This document shows, piece after piece, positions 24,644 to 32,401 of a stretch of 40,958 nucleotides of DNA; the first letter of the stretch is position 1; every line of letters begins with the position of its first letter. The stretch comes from JADHUC01 sp964617665. GTDB lineage: Bacteria > Planctomycetota > Planctomycetia > Pirellulales > Pirellulaceae. A model generated the notes under the pieces. It made no database searches and was not told where the DNA came from. It saw only the letters and a program-made list of their open reading frames with translations. Made by a program: the position numbers and the translations under genes. Where the stretch lies: assembly GCA_964617665.1 (NCBI GenBank), contig CAZUAH010000065.1:1-40958 (forward strand). The letters are read 5' to 3'.

Positions 24644-25255
24644 TTAAAGGACGGTCATGACGCGCAGTAGCTGCGCACTGACCTTCAAACCCTCGCGTTT
24701 GTAAGCGCGCTGTGATATATACATACGGATTCGGTTCTCTTGCACCATGAAGTCGATAATGCCCCCGTGCTGCAGGAAGTCTTTGGTTTCCCCGACGAAC
24801 AGGACGCCTCGCCCGGATAGCTGCTGGATTACCGCCTTTTGGGTTTCACCGTCGACCAGCCTGGTCATGAACAGTATGTGACAATTTTGCACGTCGACTG
24901 GGCGTTGGAACTGGCGGACCACGATTTTCCGGCCGTCAATCTTCTTCACCGCGGCGATTTTGCGCAGGTCGTCGCCAATGGGATCCGGCCCTAATACGGC
25001 AATGACAAATGGACTGGACGCGTCGGCGAACGCCCTATTTGGCCATTCGATGTACGTGCCGAATTTGTAGATGTGCACTGCCTTGAGCGTGTACTCGCGG
25101 TCAATCAATTTGTCCTGCCCACGAGCGATCGGAATGCAGTCAAAGCTAGACACGCCGCAGAGCAACATCAGCAGCCACAGGACACATCGCCACAGGTCGC
25201 AACGATTTAATGGCGAAGAATTCCGTTGCGATACGAAATTCCAGAACTTGTCCAT
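24644..25255 (-). CDS. YfiR/HmsC-like periplasmic protein, DUF4154 (203 aa)
   Basis: The signal peptide core is VLWLLMLLCGVSS, with cleavage near ARGQ. The DUF4154 pattern is complete: EYTLKAVHIYKFGTYIEWP, then FVIAVLGPDPIGDDL, GRKIVVRQF, CHILFM, GVLFVGETKDFLQHGGIIDF, and RIRMYISQRAYKREGLKVSA. I chose ATG 25255 because AGGA lies 6 nt upstream; an extension to 25285 lacks support. In Pseudomonas, YfiR is the periplasmic repressor of the CHASE8 cyclase YfiN. Here it is first in an operon with a TonB-type receptor and opposite a CHASE8-like kinase. Confidence 0.9.
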   Translation of the reverse strand: MDKFWNFVSQRNSSPLNRCDLWRCVLWLLMLLCGVSSFDCIPIARGQDKLIDREYTLKAVHIYKFGTYIEWPNRAFADASSPFVIAVLGPDPIGDDLRKIAAVKKIDGRKIVVRQFQRPVDVQNCHILFMTRLVDGETQKAVIQQLSGRGVLFVGETKDFLQHGGIIDFMVQENRIRMYISQRAYKREGLKVSAQLLRVMTVL

Positions 25256-25636
25256 GAAAATTCCTGATTTTGGCTTTCGTGCCAATCTCGCTCGGTTGTG
25301 GCAGGATACGGCAGGGCGCAGCGTGGTGGCGTGGCAGATGGATTACATCTCATCCTAGTCTTCATCGTTTGCCAAGACGCCGCTGTGCATGCGAAAATGA
25401 CGCACACTTCAGACGCCGGCCGTAACCGAGAGAAACGGCAACACCACACAACGTCTTGCCCCCACTGCGGCGCTGCAATGCGACATTTTCGCGGCGCGTC
25501 AGTGAGCTTGCTAGCACGTATGGAGGCGACTTTTCCCGCGGTGAAATGTAGAGATCCGGGTTGGGGCTTCTGCATCTAACGTGCTGTGTGCAGTTGGACG
25601 CTTCGCAAGGCCATCGTCGATGAAAGACCCGTGGCT
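25256..25636. other. Non-coding stretch before YfiR operon
   Basis: It separates the end of the multi-PAS kinase gene from the YfiR start and probably holds the promoter of the YfiR-receptor operon. I see no gene or repeat in it; open frames on both strands lack coding character. Confidence 0.4.
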
Positions 25637-28381
25637 TCAGTCTGCACGCCTCGGATCCCGTTTGGCAGTCGGTATCGCGAAATGGAATGCGGTACCGCGC
25701 GGCGTGTTGGGCGTGGCCCAGATTCGGCCCGAATGGGCCTCGACGATACTACGGCTGATTGCCAGCCCCATGCCGAGACCCTCGGCCTTGGTAGTGAAGA
25801 AGGCGTCGAAGATCTTGCTGCGACACTCGTCGCTCATCCCTTCACCTGTGTCCTTCACACAGACCTCTACCATGCCGTTGTCCATTACGCACGTGAGCGT
25901 TAGTTCTCTCTGGCCTGACGATACGTTGCGCATCGCATCCAGGGCGTTACGGATGAGGTTCAAGACAACTTGTTGGATCTGAATGGAATCGACCTGCATG
26001 AGCGGCAGATTCTCGCGCAAGTCCAAGTCTACCGCAACTGACTGGTGATGCAGTTCGTGTTCCACAAGCTGGACCACTTCACGAATGCTGTCATTCATAT
26101 CCGTCGACGATCTGCGCGGTTCGCATTTCCGAACGGTGTTACGAAGACGCTTGATGATTTCGGCAGCACGATGAACTTGCCCGGAAGCCTTGTCCATCAT
26201 CTCGGCCACATCTGCCGAATCGACCCCCAAACGCTGCATTTGCCCTCTGACTGCGGTCACGTAGTTGGCAATGGCGTAAAGAGGTTGATTCAACTCGTGG
26301 GCGATCCCGGTGGCCATCTCTCCCATCGTCGATAGCCGTCCCAGGTGGGCCAACTCGGCGTCACGGCGTCTCAACTGCTCTTCGGCCTTCTTGCGATCAG
26401 TGATGTCGGTCACCATCCCTAGTAGCGCTCTGTCCCCGTCGTAGTCGATCGCGCGTGTCGAGATGATTGTCTCCATTCTTCGACCGTCTTTCGTAAGCAG
26501 CGCGTACTCGTATGGCGGAACATCCTTTCCTTCCATATGTGATCTGAAGTTCGTTTCGACCAGTTCTCGGTATTCGGGAGCGATCAGAGTCCGGAAATCG
26601 AAATCGGGCGCCAGGAATTCGTCCACCGTGTAGCCCATGACCTCTTCGCATCGGCCGTTCGCGTAGACGACCCTACCCATCTTGTTTATGAAGATCATTT
26701 CCGGCGAGCACTCTGCCACCGTTTTGAACTTCGCTTCCGACTCGCGCAGCGCCTCTTCGGCCTTGCTGCGTTCGGTGATGTCGCGCAGGATGCAGTGAGT
26801 TTGCTGGAAGTTCCCTTCACCGTCATAGCGAATCCTGCCATCGGCCTCGATCGTAGTCTTTCTTCCGTCCTTGCGGATCATCTCGAACTGTGCGTTGGAT
26901 AAGTCGCCCATTGCTTTGAAACGAGGGAACTTCTCCTTGAAGCGTTCGACGCATTCGGGCGTGAGAAAATCGCCGCACGAACGGCCGATGACTTCATTGC
27001 GGTCGTAGCCCAGCATTTCGAGCCATGCGTCGTTGACTTCAAGAAACCGCCCCTCTTCATCAAGCGACTGGTAGGCGAGCGGAGAGCTTTCGTACAAGAG
27101 GCGGAATCGTTGTTCACTCTCTCGTAGTGCCTCGTGCGCCAGCTTCCCTTCCGTAACGTCGCGCATGACAACCTGAATCCCAACTATCCGATCATTCTCT
27201 CGGATCGGCCCTACGTGAGCCTCGCCGATCATTCGCGTCCCATCGCCCTTGATCAACGTTACCTCGATCGGCCCAGGAATTCTCCCACGCAGGATGGAGC
27301 AAAAGACGCGGATGTACTCCCGCATGTTGCGCGGCGACAGGCAACCGACCTTGGTGAATCGCGTGCCCAACCACTCGTCCGCGCTGTACCCGGTCATTTC
27401 CTCCGCCATCCGATTGCACGAAGTGACTCGTCCCCACCAATCGAGTGTGACAACGGCGTCGGGGGCAAGCTCTACAAGGTCGCGGTACTTGGCTTCGCTT
27501 TCTCGCAAAGCCTCTTCGGCCTCTTTACGCTCGGTGATATCTCGTGCGACGTGGACGCTGCCGATCAGGCGACCCGCGGCATCGGACAATGGAGAAACGG
27601 TCACCAGGAAATGCCCGCCTAAACGTTTCTCATAGATGTCGACGTGGTGTTCCTGGCCATCCTCCAGGAGTTGCGAGTGTGGGCAATATGGCGGCGGTTC
27701 TTCAGTTCCGTGGACATGTTGGTAACACGTGAGCCCCACACAATCCTCCGGCGTCTGCCCCAACCGATCGGCCATTGAGCTGTTCACACGGATTATCCGG
27801 TGCTGGTTGTCGAGGATCGCAATTGGGTCCGACATAGCGGCAAACGTGCGTTGCCATTCCATCTCTGCATTGGCAAGCCCTTCTTCCGCCGCCAATCGGT
27901 CCTCCACTTCTCGTTTGAGGATCTCGTTTGCTTCCTGCAGCTCGCGAGTCCGTTCCGCAACGACGTCTTCGAGACAGTCCGCGTGTTGCTCCAGATGTGT
28001 GCGAAACGCTCGGTGCACGTGCCGTATCAATTCGTTGTATTCGGTTCCCTTCTCCACGTATGCAAATGCGCCCAGATTGACGGCCTGTTTGGCCGATTCG
28101 TACGAGCCGTATGCGGTGTAGATGATTACCTGAACTGGCTCGAAAAGCGCTTCCAGCTTGGCCAGCAGTTCAGCAGCGCTAGCATCGGGAAGGCGAAGAT
28201 CGACAACGGCCACGCCGATGCCATCGTCGGTCAGATGCTCCAACGCCTCGGCGCCGGTCGAGCAGCCGACGACGTCGAAGCCCTCGTCGCGGAAAATGCC
28301 TGTCAACGTGCGAAGTTGGCTCGTATCGTCATCCACTACGAGCAGACGTGAATGCCGCAACTCATCCCTGGCCTTTGGCAT
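25637..28381 (-). CDS. REC-PASx4-histidine kinase (914 aa)
   Basis: An N-terminal receiver has its Asp at D61 (VVDLRLPDAS). A coiled coil follows, then four PAS domains, each closed by a D-I/V-T-E/D linker (about 172-300, 301-425, 426-548, 549-675). The kinase core has H695 (GIAHELNQPL) and a HATPase with NLIRNALDAM, DTGEGM and GLGMGLAISRSIVEAHSG. The HELNQPL box is that of the DctB/FixL-like group. There is no transmembrane segment. The first PAS contains a YCPHSQ stretch that could bind a ligand or metal, which is speculative. It lies upstream of the YfiR operon in the same direction but 381 bp away. Confidence 0.9.
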   Translation of the reverse strand: MPKARDELRHSRLLVVDDDTSQLRTLTGIFRDEGFDVVGCSTGAEALEHLTDDGIGVAVVDLRLPDASAAELLAKLEALFEPVQVIIYTAYGSYESAKQAVNLGAFAYVEKGTEYNELIRHVHRAFRTHLEQHADCLEDVVAERTRELQEANEILKREVEDRLAAEEGLANAEMEWQRTFAAMSDPIAILDNQHRIIRVNSSMADRLGQTPEDCVGLTCYQHVHGTEEPPPYCPHSQLLEDGQEHHVDIYEKRLGGHFLVTVSPLSDAAGRLIGSVHVARDITERKEAEEALRESEAKYRDLVELAPDAVVTLDWWGRVTSCNRMAEEMTGYSADEWLGTRFTKVGCLSPRNMREYIRVFCSILRGRIPGPIEVTLIKGDGTRMIGEAHVGPIRENDRIVGIQVVMRDVTEGKLAHEALRESEQRFRLLYESSPLAYQSLDEEGRFLEVNDAWLEMLGYDRNEVIGRSCGDFLTPECVERFKEKFPRFKAMGDLSNAQFEMIRKDGRKTTIEADGRIRYDGEGNFQQTHCILRDITERSKAEEALRESEAKFKTVAECSPEMIFINKMGRVVYANGRCEEVMGYTVDEFLAPDFDFRTLIAPEYRELVETNFRSHMEGKDVPPYEYALLTKDGRRMETIISTRAIDYDGDRALLGMVTDITDRKKAEEQLRRRDAELAHLGRLSTMGEMATGIAHELNQPLYAIANYVTAVRGQMQRLGVDSADVAEMMDKASGQVHRAAEIIKRLRNTVRKCEPRRSSTDMNDSIREVVQLVEHELHHQSVAVDLDLRENLPLMQVDSIQIQQVVLNLIRNALDAMRNVSSGQRELTLTCVMDNGMVEVCVKDTGEGMSDECRSKIFDAFFTTKAEGLGMGLAISRSIVEAHSGRIWATPNTPRGTAFHFAIPTAKRDPRRAD

Positions 28382-28445
28382 GGCTCCGCTCCCCCATTGC
28401 GTCAGAGTCCCGGCCTTGGCTTGCCTTCGCCGTCAGAGCATTGTA

Positions 28446-28587
28446 CGAAATCCTAAATCCCAAGCACGAATTCCGAAACAAATTCAAAGCTCAAAGCAGG
28501 AATGTCCAAAACGAAGACGCCGGTCGCGGCTGCTGTTTTAGTCATTTGGGTTTTCAATTTTGAATTTGTTTCGAGTTTAGGATTTCG
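28446..28587. repeat. Long split inverted repeat, dispersed-type element
   Basis: CGAAATCCTAAA (28446-28457) and CGAAACAAATTCAAA (28474-28488) have exact complements at 28576-28587 and 28559-28573, giving a two-part stem with a bulge and about 70 nt inside. It occupies the gap between the kinase and ABC ATPase genes. I associate AAATCCTAAA/CAAATTCAAA elements with dispersed repeats in planctomycetes; this is from memory. Confidence 0.8.
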
Positions 28588-28641
28588 ATTTTCGGGTTTA
28601 CCTGGACCCGGTCTACCTGTACCGGATCGCACCCGGCAATG

Positions 28642-29574
28642 CTATGTCTTCGAGCCCATTCCTTTGGTCAGCGTCATGAATGCGGATTCAAGGCTCACTT
28701 GTTCCTCCTGGAACAGTGTCAAGGAGTGGCCATTCTGTACGAGCAATACCGAGATATCGCTGTAGTCGTCGATGCCTTTTTTCAGAGTGACGACGCTCTG
28801 GGCGTTCTGGATGTCGACCTCGTCAACGCTGTCGTGCTGCCGGAGTAACTTCGCCGCCTTGTTGATGTCGTCTTTGACGGCGATGTTCAGCACCGTGCGC
28901 TCGCGAACTTGTTTCTTCACGTCCGAGACGGCAGCGTTCACTGTCATCACCCCGCGATCGATTATACCAATCTTGTTACAGATATCTGCCAATTCCGGCA
29001 GAATATGGCTGGAAACGACAATCGTCTTGCCCATTTGGCCAAGACGCCGGAGCAGGTTTCGCATCTCGATGCGGGCCCGCGGATCGAGTCCGCTGAGCGG
29101 TTCGTCCAGCAACAGCACTTGCGGATCGTGCAATAGGGTTCGGGCCAAGCCGAGACGCTGGGTCTGCCCTCGCGACAGCGTGTTCGCAAAGGCATCGCGT
29201 TTGAAATCCAAATCGACGATATCCAGCATCTCGTTGCAGACCTTGCGACGCGCCTCGCCGCGGATTCGATAGGCCGCGGCGAAGAACTCCAGATACTCGA
29301 TCACGCGCATATCGTCGTACACGCCAAAGAAATCCGGCATATAGCCGACAAGACGCCGAATTTCTTTTGGTTTGGTGTAGATCGAGTTGCCGCAAACGTA
29401 CGCCTCGCCCCACGTGGGATTTAGCAACGTGGCGATGATCCGCATGGTCGTCGTCTTGCCCGCTCCGTTGGGGCCGATGAAGCCGAACAAGTCGCCTTCG
29501 TCCAACTTCAATTCGATCGAGCGGATTGCGAACAACTCGCCATATTTCTTCGTTAGATCGCTCGTTTCAATCAC
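28642..29574 (-). CDS. ABC transporter ATP-binding protein (310 aa)
   Basis: Walker A GPNGAGKTT (about 34-42), signature LSRGQTQRLGLARTL, Walker B VLLLDEPLSGLDP and the switch region SSHILPELADI are all present. A C-terminal domain of about 80 residues follows. It starts with GTG (AAGG about 10 nt upstream), 54 bp after the 734-residue membrane protein gene, so the two form an operon. No ABC permease is next to it. It resembles ATPases paired with GldG/DUF4350-like membrane proteins, which would use the neighbour as membrane partner. Confidence 0.92.
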   Translation of the reverse strand: MIETSDLTKKYGELFAIRSIELKLDEGDLFGFIGPNGAGKTTTMRIIATLLNPTWGEAYVCGNSIYTKPKEIRRLVGYMPDFFGVYDDMRVIEYLEFFAAAYRIRGEARRKVCNEMLDIVDLDFKRDAFANTLSRGQTQRLGLARTLLHDPQVLLLDEPLSGLDPRARIEMRNLLRRLGQMGKTIVVSSHILPELADICNKIGIIDRGVMTVNAAVSDVKKQVRERTVLNIAVKDDINKAAKLLRQHDSVDEVDIQNAQSVVTLKKGIDDYSDISVLLVQNGHSLTLFQEEQVSLESAFMTLTKGMGSKT

Positions 29575-29628
29575 GGAACGATTGCCTTTCTCACGGCTTC
29601 GGTAGGTCCCGACTGGGGGCTGTCCTAC

Positions 29629-31833
29629 CTACAACTTCTTCACAGGGAACACGATGCGATAGTAGGTCCATTGGCGGTCGTACGAGTCGGCCATCGACTG
29701 ACCGTCCCGTGCCAATTGGCTGGCCGGCGTTTCACTGCGCCCGACCAGAATGGCTCGTCCGCTACGCAAATGGTCGCTCAAGTCGACGAAAGGTTGATAC
29801 CGCTGGCTCAAACCGGTGTAGGATTCGCCACCGGCGGCCTCGTGAAACATCATGATTTCCATGATACGCGGCACGTCCTGCGACGTCTGGTCCCATGGCG
29901 TTCCGATGTCCCTCGTTTCGATGACTCTACGGCGTGTCAGCCGCCATTCCAGGTCTCGGTATTTCAGATGGTCGAACGATATCGACTCGCCGGGTCTCAC
30001 AGCACCGCTGAGCAAATAGGCCCTGTTCTCGTACAAGACCATACAGTCAGACAACTCGACATCCAAAGGATAGGTCACTCGACCGCTCAACAGGCCGTTG
30101 CTGGTTGCCGTCAACCGCCCGTCCATCTCCACATCCACGTCGGCCCACCAGCGCGCTGTCAGACTCTTACTCGCGGAAGTCAGGATCGGCAGGCCAGAAA
30201 TGGCGGGTGTTCGAGCGGCGTCTGGCCCCATCGGGTACCGGACATCGTAGGGCTCGGTGAACACATCGGCCGCTGTCGTGGCATTCATCCCGCCCAATCC
30301 GTCGCCGGGAAGCCCCTGCCACGTTAACAGAAGTCCGCCCGTGCCAGGTTCAGTCTCACCGGCGATCGGCGCCGGTTCTAGCGAGAGATCGAACGATTGA
30401 GTATCTGGACTGTAGACATGGGCCCACATGGTACCCCGCAGAGTCGAACTCTCTACATCGATATCGACCAATTCCAACTGATTGATTCGCAGCCGGTTTC
30501 CCGATAGCCGATTCGCCAAGACAAACGCCAACATACAGAATGCAAGGGCGATCAGCGGAAAGGTGAGCCACGTCCAGTGCATGCGTCCAAACTTCCTCAG
30601 CAGGAAGTAGTCGCCAGGACCGATCAGCAATATGTACAGCAGGATCAATCCGGCTATCCAAGAGAATTTCGCACGAGTGACACCCCGGAACGCGTCAAGT
30701 GCCTCGCGCAACTGGCCGACGAGATCCGTGAAGCCAAGGTGCGCAACTCGCCCCGAACGCCTGCTAGAGCTGGCGCCGTCTCGCTCTCCCCGTTGGTCCT
30801 CCTTCACTATCTTGTCGACCAGGCTCGGTCGGCCCTGCCAATCGGCGAACGGTGGTTTGTCCAGGTCGAACGCAACGAAGATCACTTTGCCGAATCCGTA
30901 CGGCGATCGCACGATTGCGGGCAACCGACCGGCCGGGGTGGTTTCGCTGATGACTACCTGTCCGCGAACGTCCGTGACCGCGGTCATCTTGATGCCGTCT
31001 CGCCCCACATCCAATCGCTCGGTAGCGCCGGCGTAGTTCTCCAAGCTGGACGTAGTCCGCTGGGGGACCACCTCCGTCTGTTTGCCCGGCGAGAATCTCG
31101 CCAGACAGCTCCGCTCGCCAAACACTTCGTCGCCACGCTCGCCAACACACAGAATCAATCGGCCTCCCAATTCGACCCACTGCTCCAATGCATCGATCTG
31201 TTGCTTGTCCAATCGTTCCAGCGGACACGACTCGCTGGTCGTTGCGACGACAGTGTCGACGCCTTCGTAACCGAACCAATGATGCGGAAACTGCTCCGGT
31301 TCGTCGAGCTGGCCGATTGTGATCCGCTGGGCTTGACCGCGACGCCGTTTACGCAAAGCCTCCTCGATCCCAATGGGACGACCGACCGATACGATCATCT
31401 CTTGCGTTGACGACAAGGGGGATGGTGTCTCGCTGTGAGAGAACGTGCGCTCGGCCCGCTCCTTGCCATCGTCGACAAGACGCACCGTCAGGTCGGTTCG
31501 AGTTCTTCCGAACTTGACGTATTGCCATACGGCCACTTCGTTGCCGCCCAACACCTCCACCCAGCGGTCGCCGGCGTCGGCGTATGTGACGCGAACGCCG
31601 TCGGAGTCCGGTGCCGTCACTTCCAGCCGGCCCCGAACGTCCTCGCTGCCTCCAGCGATCGTTATGCGTAGCGGCGTCCAATGCCCGACCCGGTACTTGC
31701 CGTCAAAACCAATTTGCACATCTTTGATATTCGGGCCGTGGCTGGCTTCCTCGGCATGCGCGCGATCGACCAGCAAGACATGCCCTAGGACGAATCCACC
31801 AATCAGAGCGGCGATAAGATAGAGATGACGCAT
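29629..31833 (-). CDS. Membrane protein partner of ABC ATPase (734 aa)
   Basis: An N-terminal signal anchor (LYLIAALIGGFVLGHVLLV) is followed by a beta-rich periplasmic region of about 350 residues. Within it, DTVVATTSE..ALEQWVELGGRLILCVG is typical of the glutamine-amidotransferase-like fold of DUF4350/GldG-type proteins. Two membrane helices lie near 395-417 (FSWIAGLILLYILLIGPGDY) and 428-449, with another large periplasmic part after them. It has too few membrane segments to be an ABC permease. The ATPase gene follows in the same operon. Function is inferred to be in an envelope ABC complex. Confidence 0.8.
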   Translation of the reverse strand: MRHLYLIAALIGGFVLGHVLLVDRAHAEEASHGPNIKDVQIGFDGKYRVGHWTPLRITIAGGSEDVRGRLEVTAPDSDGVRVTYADAGDRWVEVLGGNEVAVWQYVKFGRTRTDLTVRLVDDGKERAERTFSHSETPSPLSSTQEMIVSVGRPIGIEEALRKRRRGQAQRITIGQLDEPEQFPHHWFGYEGVDTVVATTSESCPLERLDKQQIDALEQWVELGGRLILCVGERGDEVFGERSCLARFSPGKQTEVVPQRTTSSLENYAGATERLDVGRDGIKMTAVTDVRGQVVISETTPAGRLPAIVRSPYGFGKVIFVAFDLDKPPFADWQGRPSLVDKIVKEDQRGERDGASSSRRSGRVAHLGFTDLVGQLREALDAFRGVTRAKFSWIAGLILLYILLIGPGDYFLLRKFGRMHWTWLTFPLIALAFCMLAFVLANRLSGNRLRINQLELVDIDVESSTLRGTMWAHVYSPDTQSFDLSLEPAPIAGETEPGTGGLLLTWQGLPGDGLGGMNATTAADVFTEPYDVRYPMGPDAARTPAISGLPILTSASKSLTARWWADVDVEMDGRLTATSNGLLSGRVTYPLDVELSDCMVLYENRAYLLSGAVRPGESISFDHLKYRDLEWRLTRRRVIETRDIGTPWDQTSQDVPRIMEIMMFHEAAGGESYTGLSQRYQPFVDLSDHLRSGRAILVGRSETPASQLARDGQSMADSYDRQWTYYRIVFPVKKL

Positions 31834-31887
31834 CGTGAAACGGACGAAGTGAATTCAGAATGACGGCTCGCGGCCAACATTTGCCAC

Positions 31888-31919
31888 ACTTCGAAAGCAT
31901 ACTTCCGTGATTTCGAAGT
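31888..31919. promoter_or_regulatory. 9-bp perfect inverted repeat after MazG-like gene
   Basis: ACTTCGAAA at 31888-31896 and its complement at 31911-31919, with a 14-bp gap. It lies between the MazG-like gene and the membrane protein gene. It could be an operator for the downstream operon or a weak terminator; no T-run follows. Confidence 0.45.
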
Positions 31920-31943
31920 CTCGAACCCTGCAATCAAAACCTA

Positions 31944-32291
31944 CTACGGTTTCTCCTCCTTGGAACAAGTACAGGCGAAATTCCCACATCCGGGACATCC
32001 AGATCCATACTTACGGGCCACAGCCTCACCCAGATCGACGCCGACGACGTTTGCGATCGTTGTCAGCCAAGCCAGCACGTCGGCGAACTCCTCTACTCTG
32101 TCTTCGTGCGTACCATGCCGCAACGCCGCCGCCAACTCGCCCACCTCTTCCATCAGCCACATAAACGTGCCGTCGACGCCGCGTTCGACATCGCGGTCGA
32201 TGTACATATCGCGAATGAGCTGCTGGAAATCGGAAAAAGTGATCCGGCTCGCGGGGGCCTCGTTGGACTCGTCTTTCGATTCTCCGACCAC
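31944..32291 (-). CDS. MazG-like nucleotide pyrophosphohydrolase (115 aa)
   Basis: The MazG metal-binding pattern is seen: WLMEEVGELAAALR (E-E-x-x-E) and, about 20 residues on, EEFADVLAWLTTIAN (E-x-x-D). Enzymes of this fold hydrolyse NTPs or dNTPs to the monophosphate. The C-terminus carries a Cys cluster CPGCGNFACTC, which could bind zinc. The GTG start has no strong ribosome-binding site. It lies between the TPR-protease and the ABC operon in the same direction with no clear functional link. Confidence 0.85.
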   Translation of the reverse strand: MVGESKDESNEAPASRITFSDFQQLIRDMYIDRDVERGVDGTFMWLMEEVGELAAALRHGTHEDRVEEFADVLAWLTTIANVVGVDLGEAVARKYGSGCPGCGNFACTCSKEEKP

Positions 32292-32376
32292 TGGCGTCTA
32301 TTTCTTGAAAGGGTGTAATCCTAGTCGACTTTGCCCATCGTAAGCTCTGCCTGCCGCTACAGAAAGGGGGCACGAA

Positions 32377-32401
32377 GTAGGGTGCGCATGCCGCACACTA
32401 C
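32377..32401 (-). terminator. Hairpin at end of TPR-protease gene
   Basis: GTAGGGTGCG, loop CATGC, CGCACACTAC: 9 of 10 pairs. The TAG stop codon of the TPR-protease (32398-32400) is within one arm. Confidence 0.5.
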
